Below the pieces are notes generated by a model, which worked only from the letters and a program-made list of their open reading frames with translations, did no database searches and had not been told where the DNA came from. The position numbers and the translations under genes are program-made. Shown piece after piece: positions 56,359 through 64,000 of a stretch of DNA of 64,000 nucleotides. The stretch's first letter is position 1. The number at the start of each line of letters is the position of its first letter. The stretch comes from Alsobacter soli (lineage in GTDB: Bacteria; Pseudomonadota; Alphaproteobacteria; Rhizobiales; Beijerinckiaceae): contig NZ_PVZS01000011.1 in the NCBI RefSeq assembly GCF_003004785.1, forward strand, positions 62,001-126,000, given 5' to 3'.

Positions 56359-57591
56359 ATGATCAGGAACGCCAGCGGCTGGGCCGCGCTGCATTCGCGC
56401 GACTTCCGGTATTTCTTCACCGCCCGGTTCCTTTCCGGTCTCGCCATGCAGATCCAGAACGTGGGCCTGGGCTGGCTGGTCTACGACCGTACCCACAGCG
56501 CGCTCGCGCTGGGCCTCGTCGGCCTGGCCGCATTCCTGCCCGCCCTCGCCCTCGCGCTGGTGACCGGCCACGTGGCGGACCGCTTCGACCGGCGCAGGAT
56601 CATCTCGCTGTGCTGGGCGCTGGTCGCGCTTGCGTCCCTCGGTCTCCTTTTGGTCGCCCTGACGCCCGCCAGCCCGGTGTGGCCCATCTATGCGCTTGCG
56701 GTGCTGGTCGGCTCAGCCCGCTCCTTCGCCAACCCGGCGACGCAGGCCCTCTTGCCGAACCTGGTGGCGCGTGAGGACTTCGCCAGCGCCGTGGCGCTGA
56801 ACGCGTCGGCCTGGCAGACGTCGTCCATCGCCGGCCCGGCCGTCGGCGGCGTCCTCTACGCCTTCGGCGCCCCGGTGGTTTTTGCCGCTGCGCTGGCGTC
56901 ATTTCTCCTGTCAGCACTCCTCGTCGCCCTGATCAGACGCGGCGGCCATGCCGGCTCGCGCGTCAAAACCACCCTGGAAAGCCTGCTGGCCGGCATCGTC
57001 TTCATCCGCGCCCGCCCCGTGATCCTGGGCGCGATCTCGCTCGACCTCTTCGCCGTCTTGCTGGGCGGCGCGACGGCGCTCCTGCCCATTTACGCCCGCG
57101 ACGTGCTGATGGTGGGCCCCGTCGGCCTGGGCGCCCTGCGCAGCGCGCCCGCCGTTGGGGCGGTCGCCATGTCGGTGTGGCTGGCGGCCCATCCGCTGCA
57201 GAAGCGCGCCGGCAGGACGATGTTCCAGGCCGTCGGCCTGTTCGGCCTCGCCACGGTGATCTTCGGCCTGTCCACGAACCTGGTGCTCTCGCTGGGCAGC
57301 CTCGTCGTGCTGGGCGCCTGCGACATGGTGAGCGTCTATGTCCGCCAGACGCTTGTGCAGGCCGAGACGCCGGACTCCATGCGCGGCCGCGTCGCCGCCG
57401 TGAACAGCGTCTTCATCGGCGCCTCAAACGAACTCGGCGAATTCGAATCCGGGGCGCTCGCAGCCCTGATCGGAGCCGTGCCGGCGGTCGTCGTGGGCGG
57501 CCTCGGCACCATGCTGGTCGCCGCGCTCTGGGCCAGGCTGTTCCCGCCGCTGCTGCATCGCGACCGCCTGGTCTCCGACAAGCCGGCCTGA
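56359..57591 (+). CDS. MFS transporter (EntS/DHA3-like)
   Basis: 410-residue major facilitator with about 12 helices. Typical of the DHA3 group are FRYFFTARFLSGLAMQIQNV in helix 1, the DRFDRRRI motif A after helix 2, and PDSMRGRVAAVNSVFIGASNELGEFESG in the C-terminal half, seen in EntS-like exporters. Substrate unknown. ATG 56359 (weak AGAG ahead) is preferred over GTG 56323. Confidence 0.85.
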   Translation: MIRNASGWAALHSRDFRYFFTARFLSGLAMQIQNVGLGWLVYDRTHSALALGLVGLAAFLPALALALVTGHVADRFDRRRIISLCWALVALASLGLLLVALTPASPVWPIYALAVLVGSARSFANPATQALLPNLVAREDFASAVALNASAWQTSSIAGPAVGGVLYAFGAPVVFAAALASFLLSALLVALIRRGGHAGSRVKTTLESLLAGIVFIRARPVILGAISLDLFAVLLGGATALLPIYARDVLMVGPVGLGALRSAPAVGAVAMSVWLAAHPLQKRAGRTMFQAVGLFGLATVIFGLSTNLVLSLGSLVVLGACDMVSVYVRQTLVQAETPDSMRGRVAAVNSVFIGASNELGEFESGALAALIGAVPAVVVGGLGTMLVAALWARLFPPLLHRDRLVSDKPA

Positions 57592-57764
57592 CGACCCGGG
57601 AACAAACACCCAGCCGAAGCATTGTCTGCCCGCGTGGGGCGGCCGCGTTTTTGCTGTTTCCGCTGCCTTGCCGTGAGCCGAAGCAGAACAGCGTCAGGCG
57701 AACGGACCCGCGCGATTCCCTCCCGCCAGTCGACACGACTCGCGTCGCTGTCTAGTGTCCGGCC

Positions 57765-58925
57765 ATGGGCAGGGCAGGGCGCGCGCAGCCGACCTTTTAC
57801 GAATTCTTCGCCGGCGGCGGCATGGCCCGCGCTGGGCTGGGCGCCGGCTGGCGCTGCCTGTTCGCCAACGACTTCGACGCCAGGAAGGCGGCGAGCTACC
57901 GCGCCAACTGGGGCGACGCGGAGATGCGCTGCGGCGACATCCACGCCCTGTCGCCGGCGGATCTGCCCGACCACGCCGACCTCGCCTGGGCGTCCTTCCC
58001 GTGTCAGGACCTCTCGCTGGCGGGCGGCGGCGCCGGCTTGGCCGGAGCCCGCTCCGGCGCGTTCTGGGGCTTTCACGCCCTGATCGACGGACTCCGGGGC
58101 GAGCACCGGCCGCCTCGGCTTCTCGTTCTCGAAAACGTCGGAGGCGCTCTCACATCCAAGGGCGGCCGTGACTTCGAGGCGCTTTGCGCCGCTCTGGCCC
58201 GCCTGGGCTACGTCTTCGGCGCCCTGATGCTCGACGCGGAGCGGTTCCTGCCCCAGTCCCGTCCGCGCGTGTTCTTTGTGGCGGCCCGGGAAGAGCTTCC
58301 GTCTGCTCCGCTTGCGACGCCCGGCCCAGGCCTCTGGACCACGGAGTCCCTGCGCAGCGCGCAGGCCATGCTCCCGGCGCCTCTGGCCGCGCGATGGCGG
58401 TGGTGGCGCCTGCCCGAGGCGCCGGCGCGCAGGGTCGTACTGCGCGACCTCATCCAGGATTCGCCGAACGATGTCGCCTGGCACACGCCCGAGGAGACCG
58501 CCTACCTCCTCTCGCTGATGGCTCCGCCCCACCGCGCCAAGCTGGAGGCGGCAAAGGCCAGCGGCCGCCGCGAGGTGGGCGCGCTCTATCGCCGGACCCG
58601 CCGGACGCCGGACGGCGGCAAGGCCCAGCGGGCGGAAGTCCGCTTTGACGGGGTCGCCGGTTGCCTGCGCACCGCCTCCGGCGGCTCCAGCCGGCAGACG
58701 ATCGTGGTGGTGGAAGGCGAGCGCATCCGCACCCGGCTCCTGTCCGCCCGCGAGGCCGCCCGCCTCATGGGCCTGCCGGACAGCTACGTGCTCCCCACCC
58801 GCTACAACGACGCCTACCACCTCGCCGGCGATGGGCTCGCCGTTCCGGTGGTGGCGCACCTGCGCGAGCACCTGCTGGAGCCGCTGCTGGATCTCGCCGC
58901 CCCCCTCGACGTGGCGGCGGAGTGA
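57765..58925 (+). CDS. DNA (cytosine-5-)-methyltransferase
   Basis: 386-residue C5-methyltransferase. Motif I is FYEFFAGGGMARAGL, motif IV is FPCQDLSLAG with catalytic Cys80, motif VI VLENV (122-126), motif VIII QSRPRVFF (164-171), and motif X appears as GDGLAVPVVAHL near the C-terminus. The target-recognition region (about 210-330) is unlike Dcm/EcoRII. It is a lone methyltransferase: no restriction nuclease gene was found in the flanks. GTGA overlap with vsr makes a coupled pair. Confidence 0.92.
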   Translation: MGRAGRAQPTFYEFFAGGGMARAGLGAGWRCLFANDFDARKAASYRANWGDAEMRCGDIHALSPADLPDHADLAWASFPCQDLSLAGGGAGLAGARSGAFWGFHALIDGLRGEHRPPRLLVLENVGGALTSKGGRDFEALCAALARLGYVFGALMLDAERFLPQSRPRVFFVAAREELPSAPLATPGPGLWTTESLRSAQAMLPAPLAARWRWWRLPEAPARRVVLRDLIQDSPNDVAWHTPEETAYLLSLMAPPHRAKLEAAKASGRREVGALYRRTRRTPDGGKAQRAEVRFDGVAGCLRTASGGSSRQTIVVVEGERIRTRLLSAREAARLMGLPDSYVLPTRYNDAYHLAGDGLAVPVVAHLREHLLEPLLDLAAPLDVAAE

Positions 58926-59350
58926 CCAAGCCGACCGAGACGCCTTCGCCCGAGCGCTCCGCCGTGATGCGCGCCGTCCGCGGGCGGGACACCACGCCGG
59001 AGTTGCTCGTCCGCCGTCTCCTGCGCTCGGTCGCGCCGGGCTACCGCCTGCATCGCAAGGACATCCCAGGCCGGCCGGACGTGGCCTATATCGGGCGCCG
59101 CAAGGCCATCTTCGTCCACGGCTGCTTCTGGCACGGCCACGACTGCGCCCGCGGAGCGCGCATGCCGAAAGCCAACCGGCCCTATTGGGAAGCCAAGATC
59201 GCCCGCAACCGCGCCCGCGACGCCGCCAACCTCGCGGCTCTGGCGGAGCGCGGCTGGAAGGCGCTGGTCGTGTGGGAATGCGAAACGAAGGACGAGGCGG
59301 CGCTGAGCGAGCGCCTGCTGAGGTTCTTGGCGGAGGCGGAGCGGGTCTAA
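58922..59350 (+). CDS. vsr: Very-short-patch-repair endonuclease Vsr
   Basis: 142-residue T:G mismatch endonuclease that nicks at sites of deaminated 5-methylcytosine. Marks include RSAVMRAVRGRDTTPELLVRRLL, the catalytic Asp in RPDVAYIGRRKAIFVHGCFWH (about 53), and the zinc/His cluster HGCFWHGHDC (66-75). GTG start overlaps the methyltransferase stop by 4 bases. Its partnership with a C5-methyltransferase is the standard arrangement. Confidence 0.92.
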   Translation: MTKPTETPSPERSAVMRAVRGRDTTPELLVRRLLRSVAPGYRLHRKDIPGRPDVAYIGRRKAIFVHGCFWHGHDCARGARMPKANRPYWEAKIARNRARDAANLAALAERGWKALVVWECETKDEAALSERLLRFLAEAERV

Positions 59351-59371
59351 GGCGAGCCGCTTACGGAACCC

Positions 59372-59456
59372 CGTCTTTGCGAGGAGCGCAGCGACGAAGC
59401 AATCCAGAAACGCGAATGACCGACTGGATTGCTTCGCCTTTGGCTCGCAATGACGG
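59372..59456. repeat. Palindromic repeat element (RPE-like)
   Basis: The segment CGTCTTTGCGAGGAGCGCAG... (59372-59407) is nearly the reverse complement of 59424-59456, which ends GGCTCGCAATGACGG, around a 16-base loop. The arms contain GAAGCAATCCAG/CTGGATTGCTTC. Elements with this GCGAGC.GAAGCAATCCAG core are scattered in intergenic regions of many alphaproteobacterial genomes. It lies between vsr and lepA. Confidence 0.85.
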
Positions 59457-59491
59457 CTGAGGCGCTGCGATACAAAAACCCGAACGAGCCC

Positions 59492-61297
59492 TCAGCTGTC
59501 CATCTTCAGCGCGGCGATGAACGCTTCCTGCGGGATCTCCACGCGGCCGAACTGGCGCATGCGCTTCTTGCCTTCTTTCTGCTTGTCGAGGAGCTTGCGC
59601 TTGCGGGAGACGTCGCCGCCGTAGCACTTGGCGGTCACATCCTTGCGCAGGGCCGAGATGGTCTCGCGCGCGATGATCTTGCCCCCGATGGCGGCCTGGA
59701 TCGGGATCTGGAACAGGTGCTGCGGGATCAGCTCCTTGAGCTTCTCGCACATGGCCCGGCCGCGCATCTCGGCGCGGGTGCGGTGGACCAGCATGGAGAG
59801 CGCGTCCACCGGCTCGGCGTTGACCAGGATCGACATCTTCACGAGGTCGCCGGCCCGGTAGTCCGTGATGGTGTAGTCGAACGAGGCGTAGCCCTTAGAG
59901 ATCGACTTCAGACGGTCGTAGAAGTCGAACACCACCTCGTTGAGGGGCAGGTCGTACACCACCATGGCGCGCTTGCCGACGTAGTTCAGGTCGATCTGCG
60001 CGCCGCGCCGGTCCTGGCAGAGCTTCAGAATGCCGCCCAGGTACTCGTCCGGAGTGAGGATCGTGGCCCGGATCCAGGGCTCGTGGATCTCCTCGATCTT
60101 CATCACGTCCGGCATGTCGGCCGGGTTGTGAAGCTCGATCTCCTCGCCCGTTTTCATGTGAATCCGGTACACGACCGACGGCGCGGTCGCGATCAGGTCG
60201 AGGTTGAACTCGCGCTCCAGGCGCTCCTGGATGATCTCCAGGTGCAACAGGCCCAGGAAGCCGCAGCGGAAGCCGAAGCCGAGCGCCGCCGAGCTCTCCA
60301 TCTCGTAGGAGAAGCTGGCGTCGTTGAGGCGCAGCTTGCCCATGGCGGCCCGCAGGTCCTCGAAGTCGGCCGCGTCCACCGGGAACAGGCCGCAGAACAC
60401 CACCGGCTGCGCCGGCTTGAAGCCCGGCAGCGCCGCCGGGGTCTGCCGGCGCGTCTCCGTGATGGTGTCGCCCACTCGGGTGTCGGCCACCTGCTTGATC
60501 TGCGCCGTGATGTAGCCGACCTCGCCCGGACCCAGCTTCTCGACGTCGGTCATCTTCGGCCGGAACACGCCGATGCGGTCCACCTCGTAGCGGGCGCCCG
60601 TGCCCATCATGGTGATGTCGGCGCCCTTCTTGAGCGTCCCGTCGATGATGCGCACCAGCACCACCACGCCCAAGTAGGCGTCGTACCAGCTGTCCACCAG
60701 CAGCGCCTTGAGCGGCGCCGTCTCGTCGCCCTTGGGCGGCGGCAGCTTCTGAACGATGGCCTCCAGCACCAGGTCGATGCCGAGCCCGGTCTTGGCCGAG
60801 ATCGGCACGGCGTCCGACGCGTCGAGGCCGATCACCTCCTCGATCTGCGCCTTGATGCGGTCGGGCTCGGCCGCAGGCAGGTCGATCTTGTTGAGGACCG
60901 GCACGATCTCGTGGTTGGCGTCCAGCGCGTGGTAGACGTTGGCGAGCGTCTGCGCCTCCACGCCCTGGGAGGCGTCCACCACCAGGAGTGAGCCCTCGCA
61001 GGCCGCCAGCGAGCGGCTGACCTCGTACGCGAAGTCCACGTGCCCGGGCGTGTCCATGAGGTTGAGAACGTAGGTCTGCCCGTCCTTGGCCTTGTATTCC
61101 AGCCTGACGGTCTGCGCCTTGATGGTGATCCCGCGCTCGCGCTCGATCTCCATGCTGTCGAGCACCTGGTCGACCATCTCGCGCTCGGAGAGGCCGCCCG
61201 TGGCCTGGATCAGCCGGTCGGCAAGGGTCGACTTGCCGTGGTCGATATGGGCCACGATGGAGAAGTTGCGGATGTTGGAGATCGGGTGCTCGCTCAT
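59492..61297 (-). CDS. lepA: Elongation factor 4 (LepA)
   Basis: 601-residue ribosomal back-translocase GTPase. The P-loop is AHIDHGKST (16-24); [11 protein letters not shown] and NKIDLP complete the G domain, and [20 protein letters not shown] and the C-terminal [19 protein letters not shown] are specific for LepA. Length is standard. Transcribed alone, divergent from a GNAT gene. Confidence 0.96.
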   Translation of the reverse strand: MSEHPISNIRNFSIVAHIDHGKSTLADRLIQATGGLSEREMVDQVLDSMEIERERGITIKAQTVRLEYKAKDGQTYVLNLMDTPGHVDFAYEVSRSLAACEGSLLVVDASQGVEAQTLANVYHALDANHEIVPVLNKIDLPAAEPDRIKAQIEEVIGLDASDAVPISAKTGLGIDLVLEAIVQKLPPPKGDETAPLKALLVDSWYDAYLGVVVLVRIIDGTLKKGADITMMGTGARYEVDRIGVFRPKMTDVEKLGPGEVGYITAQIKQVADTRVGDTITETRRQTPAALPGFKPAQPVVFCGLFPVDAADFEDLRAAMGKLRLNDASFSYEMESSAALGFGFRCGFLGLLHLEIIQERLEREFNLDLIATAPSVVYRIHMKTGEEIELHNPADMPDVMKIEEIHEPWIRATILTPDEYLGGILKLCQDRRGAQIDLNYVGKRAMVVYDLPLNEVVFDFYDRLKSISKGYASFDYTITDYRAGDLVKMSILVNAEPVDALSMLVHRTRAEMRGRAMCEKLKELIPQHLFQIPIQAAIGGKIIARETISALRKDVTAKCYGGDVSRKRKLLDKQKEGKKRMRQFGRVEIPQEAFIAALKMDS

Positions 61298-61411
61298 GCG
61301 GGCTCAGATACCAGCCGGCTGTGGCTTTTCCAAGCGATGTGCGCCTCGGAGCCGATTGATTCGGCTGGCCCAAGCGGCGATTCTCGCCGGGAGATCGCCC
61401 CGGAGTTCCGC

Positions 61412-61930
61412 ATGTCCCTGACGACCCGCGTCCTCGACCCCGCCGCCGCCCGAGACGCCATGCCGGCGCTCGTCGACATCCTCGTGAGCTGCGTCGCTGG
61501 CGGGGCCTCGGTCGGGTTCATGAATCCGTTCGCCCCGGAAGAGGCCCGGGCTTGGTGGCGAGGCGTGATCGACGACCTCGAGGCCGACCGGCTCGCCCTC
61601 GTGGCGGCGGAGCGCGATGGCCGAATCTTCGGCACGGCCCAGCTCCACCCCTGCGCCAAGCCCAACCAGCCGCACCGGGGCGACGTCGCGAAGGTTCTGG
61701 TGCATGCGTCCGCCCGCCGGCAGGGGATTGGGGAAGCCCTCATGGCCGAGATCGACGCCGAGGCGCGCCGTCGCGGGTTGTCGCTGCTCACTCTCGACAC
61801 CGTCACGGGCTCGCCGGCGTCCCACATGTATCAGAAGGCGGGATGGATTCGGGTCGGTGACATCCCGGATTACGCCTTGTGGCCGGATGGCGGATTTTGC
61901 TCCACGACGATTTTCTACAAGCGCCTGTAA
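61412..61930 (+). CDS. GNAT family N-acetyltransferase
   Basis: 172-residue GNAT with the acetyl-CoA loop VLVHASARRQGIGEALMAEI and TGSPASHMYQKAGW. Substrate unknown. ATG 61412 has GGAG about seven bases upstream. It may be cotranscribed with the next acetyltransferase gene (9 bp apart). Confidence 0.85.
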   Translation: MSLTTRVLDPAAARDAMPALVDILVSCVAGGASVGFMNPFAPEEARAWWRGVIDDLEADRLALVAAERDGRIFGTAQLHPCAKPNQPHRGDVAKVLVHASARRQGIGEALMAEIDAEARRRGLSLLTLDTVTGSPASHMYQKAGWIRVGDIPDYALWPDGGFCSTTIFYKRL

Positions 61931-61939
61931 GGGGGAGCC

Positions 61940-62437
61940 ATGCAGGTCACCATCCGCGAAGTCCAAGAGGCGGACCTGCCTGAGGTCCTCGACATCTATA
62001 ACGACGCCGTTCTCAACACGACGGCCGTCTGGAGCAATCACACGGCAGATATCGAGAGCCGTCGCGCCCTGCTGAAGGACAGGAAGGCGAAGGGCTACCC
62101 CTTCCTGGTCGCGGCCCTGGACCACACCGTGCTGGGCTTCGCGAGCTTCGGTGACTTTCGTCCCTGGGATGGCTACGCCCACACGGTCGAGCACTCGGTC
62201 TATGTGCATCGCCATCACCACGGAAAGGGTGTCGGCAAGGCGCTCATGCCGCCCCTCATCGAGGCCGCCCGCGGTCTCGGCAAGCACGTGATGGTGGCCG
62301 GGATCGACGCTGCCAACACCTCGTCCATTCACTTCCACAAGGGCTTCGGGTTCGCCGAGATGGGGCGTCTCAAGGAGGTGGGCTGGAAGTTCGATCGCTG
62401 GCTCGACCTCGTCTTCATGCAGAAGATGCTGGACTGA
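61940..62437 (+). CDS. Phosphinothricin/methionine-sulfone-type N-acetyltransferase
   Basis: 165-residue GNAT of the Pat group: DIYNDAVLNTTAVWS near the N-terminus, EHSVYVHRHHHGKGVGKALMPPLIE acetyl-CoA loop, and IDAANTSSIHFHKGFGFAEMG at the end. Members acetylate phosphinothricin or methionine sulfone; other amines are possible. Nine bases after the preceding GNAT gene. Confidence 0.87.
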   Translation: MQVTIREVQEADLPEVLDIYNDAVLNTTAVWSNHTADIESRRALLKDRKAKGYPFLVAALDHTVLGFASFGDFRPWDGYAHTVEHSVYVHRHHHGKGVGKALMPPLIEAARGLGKHVMVAGIDAANTSSIHFHKGFGFAEMGRLKEVGWKFDRWLDLVFMQKMLD

Positions 62438-62527
62438 CCGGCGCATCCGGCTCTGGCCTTCTGATGTGAGCCCCGCCAGCATGCCCTATCGGCGACTTCC
62501 GCCGCCTGCCTTGCGGATGTCTTCGCC

Positions 62528-63367
62528 GTGACCCTCACCGTCTTCGCCGCGGCCCTGCTCAGCGCGTTCCTGCACGCGTTCTGGAACGCGCTCGCCCGCA
62601 GCCGCCCTGAGCCCGGCTACGCCCTTGCGACGGTCGTCATCACGGCCGGCGTGGTCATGGCGCCGGGCGTTGTCTGGCTCGGCCTGCCGCCTCCCCGCGC
62701 CCTCGCATGGCTGGCCGTGGGCGCCGCCTGCAATCTGGTCACCATGCGGGCCATGATGGCGACCTTCCGGCGGACGCCTTTCGCCCTGGCCTACCCGCTT
62801 GTGCGCGGCGTGGCGCCGTTGGGCGTCACCCTGATTGGCTGGCTCGCCTTTGGCGATCGGGTGTCGCCGCTGGCTTTCGTCGGGATCGTGGCGATCTCGC
62901 TGGGGGTCCTGCTGCTGGCCGAATCCGCCCGCCGGGGCGAGCGTTTCGATCGCCTGGGCTTCGCCCTCGCCATCCTGGCCGGCTGCACCAACGCCCTGTT
63001 CGTGGTGTCCGACGCCCAGGGTGTCCGGGCGGCCGGCGACCCTATCCAATATGGCTGCGCCGTGTCGGTCGCCAATGCGGTGACCATGGCGATCCTGCTG
63101 ACGCTCGAGGGCCCTGGCCTCCGTCGCGCCTACAAGCGCGGCGTCGGCTTCAGCGTCCTCGCCTGCCTGATGTCGAACGCGTCCTACCTGCTGGTGCTCT
63201 ACGGCTTCACCCACGGTCCGGTGGGGGCCGTGGCGGCGCTGCGCGAGCTCTCCATCTTCTTCGGCGTGCTGCTCGCCGCGGTGGGGCTGAAGGAGCCCGT
63301 CGGCTGGCTGCGCTGGACCGCCGCCATGGTGGCGCTCGGCGGCGTGGTGGTGATCAGGTTGGGGTAG
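62528..63367 (+). CDS. DMT-superfamily permease (EamA domain)
   Basis: 279-residue membrane protein with about ten helices and two EamA halves: AALLSAFLHAFWNALARSRP at the N-terminus, AYPLVRGVAPLGVTLIGW and PVGAVAALRELSIFFGVLLA. Substrate unknown. The only good start is GTG 62528. Two convergent stops (EamA TAG at 63365-63367 and hrcA TAA from 63369) are one base apart. Confidence 0.85.
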   Translation: MTLTVFAAALLSAFLHAFWNALARSRPEPGYALATVVITAGVVMAPGVVWLGLPPPRALAWLAVGAACNLVTMRAMMATFRRTPFALAYPLVRGVAPLGVTLIGWLAFGDRVSPLAFVGIVAISLGVLLLAESARRGERFDRLGFALAILAGCTNALFVVSDAQGVRAAGDPIQYGCAVSVANAVTMAILLTLEGPGLRRAYKRGVGFSVLACLMSNASYLLVLYGFTHGPVGAVAALRELSIFFGVLLAAVGLKEPVGWLRWTAAMVALGGVVVIRLG

Positions 63368-63368
63368 C

Positions 63369-64000
63369 TTAGCGCCCCTCCAAGAGCCGGCTCACCACGC
63401 GCGCCGTGTAGTCCACCATCGGCACGATCCGCGCATAGTTGAGCCGTGTCGGCCCGATCACCCCCACGACGCCCACGATCTTGTGCGAAGCGTCCCGGAA
63501 CGGCGCGGCGATCAGCGACGAGCCGGAAAGAGAGAACAGCTTGTTCTCCGAGCCGATGAAGATGCGCACGCCCTCGCCGTCCTCGGCCCGGGCCAGGAGG
63601 TCGATGACGTCCTTCTTGGTCTCGAGGTCCTCGAACAGCAGGCGGATGCGTTCCAGGTCCTCCATGGCGCGAAGGTCTTCCAGCAGGTTGGCCTGCCCGC
63701 GCACGATCAGCTGCCGGTCGTCGCCGCGCCCGCCCCAGCTGGCGAGGCCGCTTTCCACCAGCCGGGCGGTTAGGGAGTCGAGCTCCGCCTCGGCGCGGGC
63801 GCGCTCGCTTTCCACCTCGGCCACGAGTTCGCCGAGCGTCCGGTCGCGGATGCGGGCGGAAAGGTAGTTGGAAGCCTCCACGAGGGCGGTGGCCGGCAGC
63901 CCGGGCGGCAGGTCGACGATGCGGTTCTCCACCGTGCCGTCCTCGGAGACCAGCACCACGAGCGCCCGCCCGGCGTCGAGCCGCACGAACTCCAGATGTT
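63369..64000 (-). CDS. hrcA: Heat-inducible transcription repressor HrcA, partial
   Basis: The 3' part (at least 210 codons) of the class I heat-shock repressor; its N-terminal HTH lies beyond the right edge. It shows [42 protein letters not shown] and the C-terminal [28 protein letters not shown], which is diagnostic. HrcA binds CIRCE elements upstream of groESL/dnaK operons; none is visible here. The reading frame is open to position 64000, so this is truncation by the window and not a defect. Confidence 0.95.
   Translation of the reverse strand, partial: HLEFVRLDAGRALVVLVSEDGTVENRIVDLPPGLPATALVEASNYLSARIRDRTLGELVAEVESERARAEAELDSLTARLVESGLASWGGRGDDRQLIVRGQANLLEDLRAMEDLERIRLLFEDLETKKDVIDLLARAEDGEGVRIFIGSENKLFSLSGSSLIAAPFRDASHKIVGVVGVIGPTRLNYARIVPMVDYTARVVSRLLEGR

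Noticed and set aside
57336-58871. Long minus-strand frame opposite the MFS and methyltransferase genes
   Set aside because: Composition-driven shadow; the plus-strand methyltransferase has all catalytic motifs.

Overview
The window is a GC-rich, gene-dense stretch of a bacterial chromosome, almost certainly from an alphaproteobacterium and most likely the order Hyphomicrobiales (Rhizobiales). The pointers are the hemE / ppsR (DUF299) gene pair flanking an AT-rich, CtrA-box-containing gap, a CenR-type response regulator, a Tim44-like TimA protein, parAB next to rsmG-mnmG-mnmE, a hisB-DUF2628-hisH-hisA-hisF-hisE-coaA block, and parS-like palindromes. Almost every gene has a recognisable family. 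The most notable object is the probable chromosomal origin of replication (oriC) at about 32.56-32.96 kb, with a parS cluster around it. I found no CRISPR array, insertion sequence, prophage or clearly novel multi-gene system. The only part that looks like accessory DNA is a C5-methyltransferase/Vsr pair at 57.8-59.4 kb, and a low-GC, gene-poor patch at 3.1-3.75 kb stands out in composition.

Layout, left to right. 0-4.9 kb: tspO, a cystathionine lyase/synthase-family enzyme, cfa, a sparse AT-richer patch, a Crp/Fnr regulator and tRNA-Gly(GCC). 4.9-9.6 kb: proX, a thioredoxin-TPR protein (YbbN/CnoX type), a Lon-substrate-binding-domain protein, a Trm112-like protein, an UbiH-family hydroxylase and tesB. 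9.6-16.3 kb: glnK-amtB behind a probable sigma-54 promoter, then ftsK behind a CtrA box, lolA and xthA. 16.3-23.9 kb: a cyclic-nucleotide-binding protein, cenR, an L,D-transpeptidase, a HAD phosphatase, a YggS-type PLP protein, leuS-lptE-holA.

23.9-41.3 kb is the origin region. On the left arm parB, parA, rsmG, mnmG, mnmE, rho, hemJ and hemE all read leftwards, away from the origin. On the right arm ppsR, maf, aroE, coaE, dnaQ, then timA, mltA, an Smr protein, an XRE regulator and an adenosine kinase read rightwards, with only secB opposed. parS-like sites lie at 26.2, 28.2 and 41.3 kb (a tandem pair), so the origin is bracketed by ParB-binding sites and encodes its own ParABS system. CtrA boxes carrying GANTC (CcrM) sites in the origin suggest Caulobacter-style cell-cycle control of initiation.

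41.4-55.4 kb: coaA and the histidine operon on the minus strand, then hslV-hslU, murJ, trpS, a universal stress protein, an Nfu-type Fe-S protein, a RutE-like nitroreductase, tsaB-rimI, a Fur-family regulator and a PlsC acyltransferase. 55.4-64 kb: a uronate-dehydrogenase-like SDR, an MFS exporter, the methyltransferase/Vsr pair followed by a palindromic repeat, lepA, two GNAT acetyltransferases, a DMT permease and the 3' part of hrcA, which runs off the right edge.
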